A stretch of DNA of 64,000 nucleotides from Curtobacterium sp. L6-1 (GTDB lineage: Bacteria; Actinomycetota; Actinomycetes; Actinomycetales; Microbacteriaceae). Numbering within the stretch: position 1 is the stretch's first letter; each line of letters starts with the position of its first letter. The notes beneath the pieces are model-generated. The model saw nothing but the letters and a program-made list of their open reading frames with translations. It was not told the origin of the DNA and ran no database searches. A program made the translations under genes and the position numbers. Where the stretch lies: assembly GCF_018885305.1 (NCBI RefSeq), contig NZ_CP076544.1:3224001-3288000 (forward strand), written 5' to 3'. Positions 8,998 to 17,489 of the stretch are shown one piece after another.

Positions 8998-9948
8998 ATG
9001 ACCAGCACTCCCCTCGCGCCGGTGGTCCCGGCGCCCGGTGCGCCGAAGCGCACCGACCCACCCGTCCCCCGCAAGCGGAAGCCGCTGCGGAACGTCGGCC
9101 GGGCCGCCCCGCTCCTGCCGGCCGTCGTCCTCCTCGTGGTGTTCCTGCTCGGCCCCGTCATCTCGTCGTTCTACGGGTCGTTCACGAACTCGGCCCTGAC
9201 CGGCGCCGGCGCTGCCGACCAGCAGTTCATCGGCCTGCAGAACTACGTCGACCTGTTCCAGGACAAGGACTTCCCGAAGTCCGTCGTCCTGACCATCGTC
9301 TTCCTGCTGGCCTCGGCCGTCGTCGGGCAGAACGTGCTCGGGCTCGGGCTGGCGCTCCTCATGCGCAGCGCGAACAAGGCGGTCCGGGCGGTCGTCGGCA
9401 CGTTCGTCGTCGCCGCGTGGGTCCTGCCCGAGATCGTGGCCTCGTTCGCCGCCTACGCCTTCTTCAACGACGAGGGGACGCTCAACACGATCCTCGCCGC
9501 GGTGGGGATCAGCGGACCGAACTGGCTGTACGCGTACCCGATGCTCGCCGTCATCCTCGCGAACATCTGGCGCGGCACCGCGTTCTCGATGCTCGTGTAC
9601 TCCGCCGCCGTGCAGGAGGTCCCCGAGGAGATCACCGAGTCCGCCGAGGTCGACGGCGCGACCGGGTGGCAGCGCCTCGTCTACATCACGCTCCCCGTCA
9701 TCCGACGGAGCATCTCGACGAACCTCATGCTGACGACGCTGCAGACCCTGTCGGTCTTCACGCTCATCTACGTGATGACGGCCGGCGGCCCCGGCACGAA
9801 CTCGTCGACCCTGCCGATCCTGGCGTACCAGGAGGCGTTCAAGTTCTCGCAGCTCGGGTTCGGCACCGCGATCGCGACCATCCTGCTCGTGGTGGGGGCG
9901 GTCTTCTCGATCATCTACATCCGGGCACTCAAGCCGGAGGTGGACTGA
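8998..9948 (+). CDS. Carbohydrate ABC importer permease 1 (MalF-type)
   Basis: Inner-membrane permease of 316 residues with about six transmembrane helices after a basic N-terminus rich in Pro and Lys/Arg. The EAA loop that contacts the ATPase is visible as ITESAEVDGATGWQRLVYITLP near residue 215. The ATG at 8998 follows a GGAAGG ribosome site; the longer frame upstream runs through the hairpin and is rejected. It is followed after one base by permease 2. No ATPase gene is present in the operon, so a shared MsiK-type ATPase encoded elsewhere is implied. Confidence 0.93.
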   Translation: MTSTPLAPVVPAPGAPKRTDPPVPRKRKPLRNVGRAAPLLPAVVLLVVFLLGPVISSFYGSFTNSALTGAGAADQQFIGLQNYVDLFQDKDFPKSVVLTIVFLLASAVVGQNVLGLGLALLMRSANKAVRAVVGTFVVAAWVLPEIVASFAAYAFFNDEGTLNTILAAVGISGPNWLYAYPMLAVILANIWRGTAFSMLVYSAAVQEVPEEITESAEVDGATGWQRLVYITLPVIRRSISTNLMLTTLQTLSVFTLIYVMTAGGPGTNSSTLPILAYQEAFKFSQLGFGTAIATILLVVGAVFSIIYIRALKPEVD

Positions 9949-9949
9949 G

Positions 9950-10849
9950 ATGGCCACGACGACCGCTCGCCCCGACACGACCTCGACCCGCACGCTCACC
10001 GCGCCCGGATCGATGCACATGACGTCGCCCCGCGGCCGGGTGATGCGCTGGGTCTCGAACACCGTGCTGCTCGTGATCGCGCTGTGCTTCGCCGTGCCGC
10101 TGCTCTGGCTCGTGTTCGCCTCGCTCGACCCGCAGGCGTCCCTGTCGGTGAAGCTGCCGTCGCGGTTCACGCTCGACAACTTCACGACCGTGCTGACGCC
10201 CGAACTGTCGTTCATCCCGCTCGGCAACAGCCTGCTGCTGTCCGGCGGCACCGCGGTCCTGACCGTCGTCGTCGCGATCCTCGCCGCGTACCCGCTGTCC
10301 CGCTACAAGATGCGGGTCAACAAGCCGTTCCTGTACAGCGTGCTGTTCGGCACCGGCCTGCCGATCACCGCGATGATGGTGCCCGTCTACAGCCTGTTCG
10401 TGTCGCTGAACATCATCGACAACGTCTGGGGCTGCATCTTCTTCCTCGCCGCCACGAGCCTGCCGATGGCGATCTGGATGGCGAAGAACTTCATGGACTC
10501 GGTGCCGATCTCGCTCGAGGAAGCAGCCTGGACCGACGGCGCCTCGATGTTCACCACGCTGACCCGGATCGTCATCCCGCTCATGCGCCCCGGCATCGCG
10601 GTCGTGTTCATCTTCGTGTTCATCCAGGCCTGGGGGAACTTCTTCGTCCCCTTCGTCCTGCTCCTCTCGCCCGACAAGGTGCCCGCCGCGGTGAGCATCT
10701 TCAACTTCTTCGGGCAGTACGGGGCCGTGGCCTACGGGCAGCTCGCCGCGTTCTCGATCATCTACTCCGTGCCCGTCATCGCCCTCTACGTCATCGTGTC
10801 CCGCGGGTTGGGCGGCGGCAACGCCCTCGCCGGCGGCATCAAGGGCTGA
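9950..10849 (+). CDS. Carbohydrate ABC importer permease 2 (MalG-type)
   Basis: Second permease of the importer, 299 residues with about six membrane helices. The EAA loop reads ISLEEAAWTDGASMFTTLTR near residue 185, followed by the usual PLMRPGIAVVFIF segment. It starts one base after permease 1 ends and is followed 38 bp later by the mannosidase, which has its own AAAGGA ribosome site. The protein forms the translocation pore with permease 1. Substrate choice is set by the binding protein rather than by anything seen here. Confidence 0.93.
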   Translation: MATTTARPDTTSTRTLTAPGSMHMTSPRGRVMRWVSNTVLLVIALCFAVPLLWLVFASLDPQASLSVKLPSRFTLDNFTTVLTPELSFIPLGNSLLLSGGTAVLTVVVAILAAYPLSRYKMRVNKPFLYSVLFGTGLPITAMMVPVYSLFVSLNIIDNVWGCIFFLAATSLPMAIWMAKNFMDSVPISLEEAAWTDGASMFTTLTRIVIPLMRPGIAVVFIFVFIQAWGNFFVPFVLLLSPDKVPAAVSIFNFFGQYGAVAYGQLAAFSIIYSVPVIALYVIVSRGLGGGNALAGGIKG

Positions 10850-10887
10850 CACCGCACCTCCGCACGCCACTCGAAAGGAACCACCAC

Positions 10888-13800
10888 ATGCACCAGGACG
10901 AACCGCTCGTCGAGGCCCGGATCGCACGACTCGTCCGGGACCGCGTCGACCCGAACGTCCACCGCCGGGCGTCGCCGGTGACGATCGAGGCCTGGCAGGT
11001 CCCCGACGAACCCGTCCCCTTCGCCGAGGCCGTGCAGCAGACCTACACCCCGTTCACCGTCGGCGACCCGTGGGGCGCCCGGCCGTGGGGCACGACCTGG
11101 TTCCGGGTCACCGGCACCGTCCCCGCCGACTTCGGCACCGCGGACGGCACGACCGCCGAGCTCCACGTCGACCTCGGCTTCAGCAAGCGCCAGGCCGGGT
11201 TCCAGGCGGAGGGGCTCGCCTGGCGTCCGGACGGCTCCACCATCAAGGCCATCGAGCCGCTCAACGACAGCGTGCCGCTGCAGGTCGGACCGGGGGAGTC
11301 GTTCGAGCTCTACGTCGAGGCGGGCGCGAACCCGGACATCGGCGGCGACGACTTCCAGGGCGCCACCCCGCTCGGCTCGAAGCACACCGCCGGCGACACC
11401 CCGATCTACCGGCTCCGGGCGCTCGAGGTCGTCGAACGCGACGACACCGTGTGGGAGCTGCAGCAGGACCTCTGGGTGCTCCGCGGGCTCATGGCCGAGC
11501 TGCCCACCGACGGCACCCGCGGCGCCGACGTCCTGCGCGTGCTCGAACGGGCCGCCGACGCGCTCGACCCCGACGACGTCGCCGGGACCGCCGCCGACGC
11601 CCGCGCGGTCCTGGCCGAGGCGCTCAGCGTCCCCGCCAGCGGCTCGGCACACCGGGCGATCGCCGTCGGGCACGCGCACATCGACTCGGCGTGGCTCTGG
11701 CCGGTGCGCGAGACGAAGCGCAAGTGCGCCCGGACGTTCTCGAACGTGCTCGACCTGATGGACCGCGACCCCGACTTCACCTTCGCGTGCTCGTCGGCGC
11801 AGCAGTACGCGTGGATGCGGGACGAGTACCCGAAGGTGTTCGCCCGCATCACCGAGCGCGTCGCCGAGGGCCGGTGGATCCCGGTCGGCGGCATGTGGGT
11901 CGAGTCCGACACGAACCTGCCCGGCGGCGAAGCCCTGGCCCGCCAGTTCGTCGCCGGCAAGCGCTTCTTCCTCGAGGAGTTCGGCGTCGACACCCCCGAG
12001 GCCTGGCTCCCCGACTCGTTCGGCTACACCGGCGCCCTGCCGCAGATCGTCCGTGCCGCGGGCTCGAAGTGGTTCGTCACGCAGAAGCCGTCGTGGAACG
12101 AGACGAACGTCATCCCGCACACCTCGTTCCTGTGGGAGGGGATCGACGGCTCCCGGGTCCTCACCCACCTGCCCCCGGCGGACACCTACAACTCCGACGT
12201 CTCACCCGCCGACCTGCACCGCGGCGAGCGGAACAACAAGGAGCGCGGCGTCGCGAACACCTCGATGCTGCTCTACGGCTTCGGTGACGGCGGCGGCGGT
12301 CCCACCCGCGAGATGGTCGCGGCCGCCCGACGCCAGCACGACCTCGACGGCTCGCCCCGCGTCGAGCTCGGCACCCCGGCGCAGGTCTTCGAGGAGCTCG
12401 AGCGCGCCCTGCCCACGCCCGGTGTGTGGTCCGGCGAGATGTACCTCGAGTTCCACCGCGGCACGTACACGTCGCAGATCCGCACGAAGCAGGGCAACCG
12501 CCGCTCCGAGCACCTGCTCCGCGAGGCCGAGCTCTGGGCGTCCACGGCAGCGGTCCGGCTCGGGCAGGCGTACCCGTACGACGCACTCGAGTCCGCCTGG
12601 CACACGGTCCTGCTCCAGCAGTTCCACGACATCCTGCCCGGGTCGTCCATCGCGTGGGTCTACGAGAACGCCGAGGCCGAGTACGCTCGCGTCGCCGGGG
12701 TCCTCGAGGACCTCATCGGCACCGCGACGACGGCGCTCGCCGCCGGCGCGCAGCAGCCGACCGACGGTCCGGGAGGCCCGGCCGCCCCCGCCTCGCTGGT
12801 GCGGTTCAACGCGTCCCCGGTGGCAGCCGACGGCGTCACCGCGCTGGGGGCCGAGCCGGTCGACGCGGCGCGGGCCGTGCCTCCCGTCCGGGACGGCGAC
12901 CGGTTCGTCATCGACACCGGCGTGGTCGTCGCCACGATCGACGCGGCCGGGCACGTCGTCTCGTTCGTCGACCGCGCGAGCGGGCGCGACGCGATCGCCC
13001 CGGGCGCTGCGGCGGCCGAGTACACGGTGTTCCGCGACACCCCGAACCAGTGGGAGGCGTGGGACATCGACCGCGCCTACCAGCGGCACGGGTCGGTGCT
13101 CGCCGCGACGAGCGTCACGGTCGAGGGGGACGCGCTCGTCGTCGTCCGCCCCTTCGGCAGCTCGACCGTCACGACCCGGTACACGGCGACCGCGGGCCAG
13201 CCGGAGCTCGTCGTCGAGACCGAGGCGGACTGGCACGAACAGCAGAAGCTCCTCAAGCTGGCGTTCCCGCTCGACCTCAAGGCCGACCAGGCCTCGAGCG
13301 AGATCCAGTTCGGGCACATCGACCGGCCGACGCACCAGAACACCTCGTGGGACTTCGCGCGCTTCGAGACGAGCGCGCACCGGTGGGTGCACGTCGCCGA
13401 GCCGGGCTTCGGGGTCGCGATCGCCAACGACTCCACCTACGGGCACGACGTCACCCGGAGCACCCGAGCCGACGGCGGCACGACCACGCAGGTGCGCGAG
13501 TCGCTCGTGCGCGGGCCGATGTTCCCCGACCCCGCGGCCGACCAGGGGCACCACGTCTTCCGCACGGTGCTGCGGGTCGGCGCCACGGTGCTCGACGCGG
13601 CGGACTCCGGGTACCGGCTCAACCTGCCGGTGCGGGCCGTGCCGGGCGACACCGCCGTCGAGCCGCTCGTGACGGTGTCGTCGCCGCAGGTGTTCGTCGA
13701 GGCCGTCAAGCTCGCCGAGGACCGGTCCGGCGACGTGGTCGTGCGGTTGTACGAGGCACTCGGCGGGCGGGCCACCGACGTCGGCGTCGACTTCGGGTTC

Positions 13801-13932
13801 GACGTCGCCGGCGTGACCCGGGTCGACCTGCTCGAACGTCCGCTCGACGACGGTTCGTGGGAGGACGGCGAGCCCGTCGTCCTGACCCTGCGGCCGTTCG
13901 AGCTCACCACCCTGCGGGTCCGTCGGGCGTAG
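10888..13932 (+). CDS. Alpha-mannosidase, glycoside hydrolase family 38
   Basis: Zinc-dependent retaining alpha-mannosidase of 1,014 residues, the full bacterial length. No signal peptide is seen, so it should act in the cytosol on imported mannosides. The zinc/active-site motifs are present: H264 and D266 in HAHIDSAW, nucleophile D376 in WLPDSFGYTG, and H580 in QQFHDILPGSS. C-terminal beta domains follow. The ATG follows AAAGGAACCACC; the much longer upstream open frame overlaps permease 2 and is not credible. Being last in the importer operon links the transported sugar to alpha-mannoside breakdown. A strong hairpin follows. Confidence 0.95.
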   Translation: MHQDEPLVEARIARLVRDRVDPNVHRRASPVTIEAWQVPDEPVPFAEAVQQTYTPFTVGDPWGARPWGTTWFRVTGTVPADFGTADGTTAELHVDLGFSKRQAGFQAEGLAWRPDGSTIKAIEPLNDSVPLQVGPGESFELYVEAGANPDIGGDDFQGATPLGSKHTAGDTPIYRLRALEVVERDDTVWELQQDLWVLRGLMAELPTDGTRGADVLRVLERAADALDPDDVAGTAADARAVLAEALSVPASGSAHRAIAVGHAHIDSAWLWPVRETKRKCARTFSNVLDLMDRDPDFTFACSSAQQYAWMRDEYPKVFARITERVAEGRWIPVGGMWVESDTNLPGGEALARQFVAGKRFFLEEFGVDTPEAWLPDSFGYTGALPQIVRAAGSKWFVTQKPSWNETNVIPHTSFLWEGIDGSRVLTHLPPADTYNSDVSPADLHRGERNNKERGVANTSMLLYGFGDGGGGPTREMVAAARRQHDLDGSPRVELGTPAQVFEELERALPTPGVWSGEMYLEFHRGTYTSQIRTKQGNRRSEHLLREAELWASTAAVRLGQAYPYDALESAWHTVLLQQFHDILPGSSIAWVYENAEAEYARVAGVLEDLIGTATTALAAGAQQPTDGPGGPAAPASLVRFNASPVAADGVTALGAEPVDAARAVPPVRDGDRFVIDTGVVVATIDAAGHVVSFVDRASGRDAIAPGAAAAEYTVFRDTPNQWEAWDIDRAYQRHGSVLAATSVTVEGDALVVVRPFGSSTVTTRYTATAGQPELVVETEADWHEQQKLLKLAFPLDLKADQASSEIQFGHIDRPTHQNTSWDFARFETSAHRWVHVAEPGFGVAIANDSTYGHDVTRSTRADGGTTTQVRESLVRGPMFPDPAADQGHHVFRTVLRVGATVLDAADSGYRLNLPVRAVPGDTAVEPLVTVSSPQVFVEAVKLAEDRSGDVVVRLYEALGGRATDVGVDFGFDVAGVTRVDLLERPLDDGSWEDGEPVVLTLRPFELTTLRVRRA

Positions 13933-13951
13933 CGGGGGAGGGCGCTGACCG

Positions 13952-13991
13952 CGGCGCCGGACGGGGCTCTGGGTGCACCCGTCCGGCGCCG
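13952..13991 (+). terminator. Hairpin terminator after the GH38 operon
   Basis: Perfect 14-bp arms CGGCGCCGGACGGG (13952-13965) and its complement (13978-13991) enclose a 12-nt loop. It lies 20 bp after the stop; no T-run. Confidence 0.75.
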
Positions 13992-14168
13992 CTCCCGTGC
14001 GTCTGTCCCCCGTCCTGTGGCGTTCCGGCTGGGAGTCCGTCGGTGCGGCACTGCGTTTCGCGCACATTCCACTGAGCCGCCCTCAGGTGGCGCATACTCC
14101 GAAGACCGGAGATCATGCGGACGTCGTCGACGAGCGCCAGTGCCTCTCCCTCGCAGACAGGTGCCGCC

Positions 14169-15509
14169 ATGGCCACGTCCCCGCTCCTCCGTTCCGTCCT
14201 GACGGGAGGCGTCGGACTCGGGCTCGCCGCGTCGCTCCTGCTCGTGTCGTCCTCCGGTGCCTCCGCCGCCACCGAGATCGACGGTCCGGTCAAGCTCGGC
14301 ACCGCCGCGACCTACGGTGTGCTCGGTGCCAGCGCGGTCACGAACACCGGGCCCACGGTCGTCCGCGGGGACCTCGGCGTCGCGCCCGGCACCTCGATCA
14401 CCGGCTTCGGCGGAGCGCCGAACGGGTCGGTCACCGGCAGTGTCCGGACGCCGGCCGACGCCGCGCAGGCGCAACGCGACACCACGACGGCCTACGACGT
14501 GGCGGCGGCACTCACCCCGACGACGACCACCCGGTACACCGAGCTGGACGGGCTGTCGCTCAGCCCCGGCGTCTACCGCGGTGGCGCACTCCAGCTCGCG
14601 GACAACGGCGCACTGACCCTCGCCGGTGACGCGGACTCGACGTGGGTGTTCCAGGCGGCCTCGACGCTGACGATCGGGTCCGGTACCCGGATCACGATCA
14701 CCGGTGGAGCGAGCTCGTGCAACGTGTTCTGGCAGGTCGGCAGCTCCGCCACCATCGGCACCGGCGCACAGTTCCAGGGCACGGTCCTCGCCCAGGCCTC
14801 CGTCACCGCGACCACGAGCGCCACGGTCGCCGGTCGCCTGCTCGCACGCACCGGAGCGGTCACGCTCGACACGAACACGATCACCCCCGCCCAGGAGTGC
14901 CCGCCGGCGCCGACCCCCGCACCGGAGGTCGCACCGAGCATCACGTCCGGGACGCCGACGGAGGCGACCGCCGGTGAGCCCTACCGCTACACCGTGACCG
15001 CGACCGGGTCGCCCACGCCGACCTTCACCGCGAGCGGGCTGCCGGACGGCCTGACGCTGGACGGCACGACCGGTGTCGTCTCGGGCACCCCGACCACGCC
15101 GGGCACCTCGACGGTGACGATCACCGCGTCGAACGGCACCGGTCCGGCCGACACCACGGAGGTCACGATCCGCGTCGTCGCCCCGACGCCCACGCCGACA
15201 CCGACGCCGACCCCGACGCCCACCGACACCCCGACGCCGCCGGCCCCGACCGACACCCCGACGCCCGGCGTGCCGTCCGACACCCCCTCCGGTCCGAGCA
15301 CGACGCCGGCCGGCCCGACCCCGTCCGACAGCCCGACCCCGTCCGACAGCCCGACCGCGGGCGCCGTGGTGGGCGGTGGGCGCACCCCCGGGACGCTGGC
15401 GTTCACCGGTACCGACCCGGCGCTCCCGCTCGGGATCGCCGGCGTGCTGCTGGCCGCGGGCATCGGCACGACGGTCGTCGCCCGTCGTCGTCGGGCAGCA
15501 CGCGGCTGA
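14169..15509 (+). CDS. Cell-wall-anchored surface protein with DUF3494 (ice-binding-like) domain
   Basis: Secreted protein of 446 residues. Domains in order: a signal peptide (about 1-36, ending ASA); a DUF3494 ice-binding-like domain (about 38-240) with GTAATYGVLGASAVTNTGP, NVFWQVGSSATIGTGAQF and GRLLARTGAVTLDTNTI. Next come a putative Ig domain (He_PIG type, about 260-340), a Thr-Pro spacer of PT repeats, and a C-terminal sorting signal LAFTG, a hydrophobic helix and ARRRRAARG. LAxTG is the class E sortase motif in actinobacteria. DUF3494 includes ice-binding adhesins, but many members are adhesins of unknown ligand. ATG 14169 is preferred; an in-frame ATG at 14115 would lengthen the leader. 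Confidence 0.87.
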   Translation: MATSPLLRSVLTGGVGLGLAASLLLVSSSGASAATEIDGPVKLGTAATYGVLGASAVTNTGPTVVRGDLGVAPGTSITGFGGAPNGSVTGSVRTPADAAQAQRDTTTAYDVAAALTPTTTTRYTELDGLSLSPGVYRGGALQLADNGALTLAGDADSTWVFQAASTLTIGSGTRITITGGASSCNVFWQVGSSATIGTGAQFQGTVLAQASVTATTSATVAGRLLARTGAVTLDTNTITPAQECPPAPTPAPEVAPSITSGTPTEATAGEPYRYTVTATGSPTPTFTASGLPDGLTLDGTTGVVSGTPTTPGTSTVTITASNGTGPADTTEVTIRVVAPTPTPTPTPTPTPTDTPTPPAPTDTPTPGVPSDTPSGPSTTPAGPTPSDSPTPSDSPTAGAVVGGGRTPGTLAFTGTDPALPLGIAGVLLAAGIGTTVVARRRRAARG

Positions 15510-15524
15510 GCCGTCACCGCACCG

Positions 15525-15554
15525 GGCACCGCTCGTCCTCGGACGGGCGGTGCC
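15525..15554 (+). terminator. Hairpin terminator after the surface-protein gene
   Basis: Arms GGCACCGCTCGTCC (15525-15538) and 15541-15554 pair over 14 positions with one G-U, around a 2-nt centre. Confidence 0.65.
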
Positions 15555-15560
15555 TCTGCG

Positions 15561-15592
15561 CTGTGCGTCTGTGCGTCTGTGCGTCTGTGCGT
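15561..15592. repeat. Four tandem copies of an 8-bp unit (ctgtgcgt)
   Basis: Four exact copies lie between the terminator and the phosphatase gene, 84 bp upstream of its start. Simple-sequence repeats like this can slip; no coding role is seen. Confidence 0.85.
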
Positions 15593-15675
15593 CTGCGCAC
15601 TGCACCGGCGTCCCGCCCGCCGGAGCCGCACCCGCCCGTGAACCGGTGCAGCGCCTCCCGGCTAGCCTCGCCCCC

Positions 15676-16422
15676 ATGTCCGTCACCGAGATCTGGCTCG
15701 TCCGCCACGGCGAGTCCACCGCGAACGTCGCAGCAGCCCGGGCCGAGGCCGAGGGGGCCGACGTGGTCGAGGTCGACCACCGCGACGCCGACGTCCCGCT
15801 CAGCCCCCTGGGCGAGGAGCAGTCGCGGGCGCTCGGCACCGAGCTCGCCGACCGCGGGGTGGACGACGTCCCCGTCGCGTTGTGGGTGTCGCCGTACCGC
15901 CGCGCGCAGCAGACGATCGGCCTCGCACTCGAGGCGGGCGGGCTCGCCGAACCACCGCGCCGCGTCGACGAACGGCTGCGCGACCGGGAGCTCGGCGTCC
16001 TCGACCGCCTGACCCGCACCGGCTCGGCGAACCTGCACCCCGACGAGGAGCAGCGCCGACAGTGGCTCGGCAAGTACTACCACCGGCCCGCGGGCGGCGA
16101 GTCATGGGTCGACGTCATGTTGCGCCTCCGCTCCCTGCTCGCCGACGTGGACCGCATCGAGGACGCCGACCGCCTGCTCGTGGCCGCGCACGACGCCGTC
16201 GTCATGCTCGTCATCGCCGTCTGCCTCGACCTCGACGAACCCGCGCTGATGGACTTCGCCGCGACCCACACCGTCGCGAACGCCTCGCTGACCCGCCTCC
16301 GCCGCGAGCGCGCCGGCGGACCGTGGACGCTCGAGGAGTTCTCCGGCACCGGACACCTCGACGAGGACCCGGACGCCGACGTCACCGAACACGAAGGCCG
16401 GAAGGACGACGCCCGTGTCTGA
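15676..16422 (+). CDS. Histidine phosphatase superfamily protein (phosphoglycerate mutase-like)
   Basis: Phosphatase-fold protein of 248 residues. The phosphohistidine motif is LVRHGES near residue 10, and the later catalytic His is likely in VAAHDAVVM near residue 178. Insertions in the middle make it longer than a minimal phosphatase. The substrate is unknown. The ATG gives the N-terminus MSVTEIWLVRHGE, which starts directly on the first beta strand as is typical. The stop overlaps the start of nnrD by 8 nt, so the two are co-translated; this hints at a housekeeping nucleotide- or sugar-phosphate role rather than true mutase activity. Confidence 0.9.
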   Translation: MSVTEIWLVRHGESTANVAAARAEAEGADVVEVDHRDADVPLSPLGEEQSRALGTELADRGVDDVPVALWVSPYRRAQQTIGLALEAGGLAEPPRRVDERLRDRELGVLDRLTRTGSANLHPDEEQRRQWLGKYYHRPAGGESWVDVMLRLRSLLADVDRIEDADRLLVAAHDAVVMLVIAVCLDLDEPALMDFAATHTVANASLTRLRRERAGGPWTLEEFSGTGHLDEDPDADVTEHEGRKDDARV

Positions 16423-17278
16423 ACCAGTCCCCGTCACCCCGAACCTGCTCCGCGAGTGGGCGCTCCCCGACGCCGGCGGCAGCAAGTACGGCCGGGGCCA
16501 GGTGCTCGTCGTGGGCGGTGCCGCGAAGACCCCAGGAGCCGCGATGCTCGCCGCGATCGCCGCCCTGCGCGTCGGGGGCGGACGCCTGACCCTGGCGGTG
16601 GCCGAGAGCGTCGCCCTGCACGTCGCGGTCGCCCTGCCCGAGTCCGGCGTGCAGCCGCTCGACGAGGACGAGGACGGCCACGTCGCCGTCGGTGCGGTCG
16701 AGGGCCTCACGGACGACCTCGGCAGCGCGGACGCGGTGCTCGTCGGCCCCGGCCTCGACGAACCCGAGGGCAGCCGCTCGCTCGTCGCCGGCCTCGCCAG
16801 CCGCGTGGGCGACGAGACCGTCGTCGTGCTCGACGCCTTCGCGCTCGGCGTCGCAGCCGACCTGGTCGAGGAACTCGCACCCCTGCGCGGACGACTCGTG
16901 ATGACACCGAACAGCGGCGAGGCCGAACGGCTCCTCGGTCACGACACCACCGACGACCACACGGACGCGGCCGAGATCGCCGAGCGCTTCGGTGCCGTCG
17001 TGTCCCTCGGTGGCGTCGTCGCGGCGCCGGACGGACGGTCCTGGGCGAAGGGCACCGGCGCCGGCGGGCTCGGCACCAGCGGCAGCGGCGACGTGCTCTC
17101 GGGCGCGATCACCGGACTGCTCGCCCGCGGTGCCGACGTGGCGCAGGCGACGGTGTGGGCGACCCAGGTGCACGCCGCCGCGGGGGACCGGCTGGCCGTG
17201 CAGGTCGGGCCGATGGGCTACCTGGCGAGCGAGCTGCTCGGCGAGATCCCGCGCGTCCTGGTCGAGTTCGGCGCGTAG
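16415..17278 (+). CDS. nnrD: ADP-dependent NAD(P)H-hydrate dehydratase
   Basis: Metabolite-repair enzyme of 287 residues. It dehydrates damaged NAD(P)H hydrate back to NAD(P)H using ADP (family knowledge). The ribokinase-like signature near the C-terminus, GTSGSGDVLSGAITGLLARG (about residues 224-243), holds the catalytic Asp. Upstream are SKYGRGQVLVVGGA and the MTPNSGEAERLLG stretch. Only the dehydratase domain is present; the epimerase domain (NnrE) seen in fused forms is absent. The GTG start lies inside the end of the phosphatase gene, 8 nt before its stop ends. Confidence 0.92.
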   Translation: MSEPVPVTPNLLREWALPDAGGSKYGRGQVLVVGGAAKTPGAAMLAAIAALRVGGGRLTLAVAESVALHVAVALPESGVQPLDEDEDGHVAVGAVEGLTDDLGSADAVLVGPGLDEPEGSRSLVAGLASRVGDETVVVLDAFALGVAADLVEELAPLRGRLVMTPNSGEAERLLGHDTTDDHTDAAEIAERFGAVVSLGGVVAAPDGRSWAKGTGAGGLGTSGSGDVLSGAITGLLARGADVAQATVWATQVHAAAGDRLAVQVGPMGYLASELLGEIPRVLVEFGA

Positions 17279-17367
17279 GACCGCCCGGGGAGGCCTGCGG
17301 TACCGGGCCGACGCGCTCCTGAGCCCATCCGCCACGGCACCCGCGGAACCGTACAGGCGCACGCGCT

Positions 17368-17389
17368 GTTCCGCCTCCGTTCACCGACC
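17368..17389 (+). promoter_or_regulatory. Candidate PHO box (two 11-nt direct repeats)
   Basis: GTTCCGCCTCC (17368-17378) is followed immediately by GTTCACCGACC (17379-17389), in the direction of the ABC importer that starts 100 bp downstream. The second unit has the full actinobacterial PhoP core GTTCACC; the first matches 5 of 7. The same 11-nt period and core occur upstream of pstS in this window. If real, the importer would be induced by phosphate starvation. Confidence 0.45.
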
Positions 17390-17489
17390 CAGCACGACCC
17401 GGATACCGGCCGCGTCCACGATCGTCCCGACCGGCGCTCCCCGCCGGACCGGCCCGACAGGGCCGCACCCGACGACGGAAGGCCTCCCC

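Noticed and set aside
10084..10887. Upstream extension of the GH38 frame over permease 2
   Set aside because: The extension is Arg-rich shadow translation; the ATG at 10888 has a ribosome site and the correct family N-terminus.
15561..15592. 8-bp repeats considered as regulator-binding iterons or an origin
   Set aside because: No AT-rich region, dnaA boxes or replication gene nearby; simple slippage repeat.
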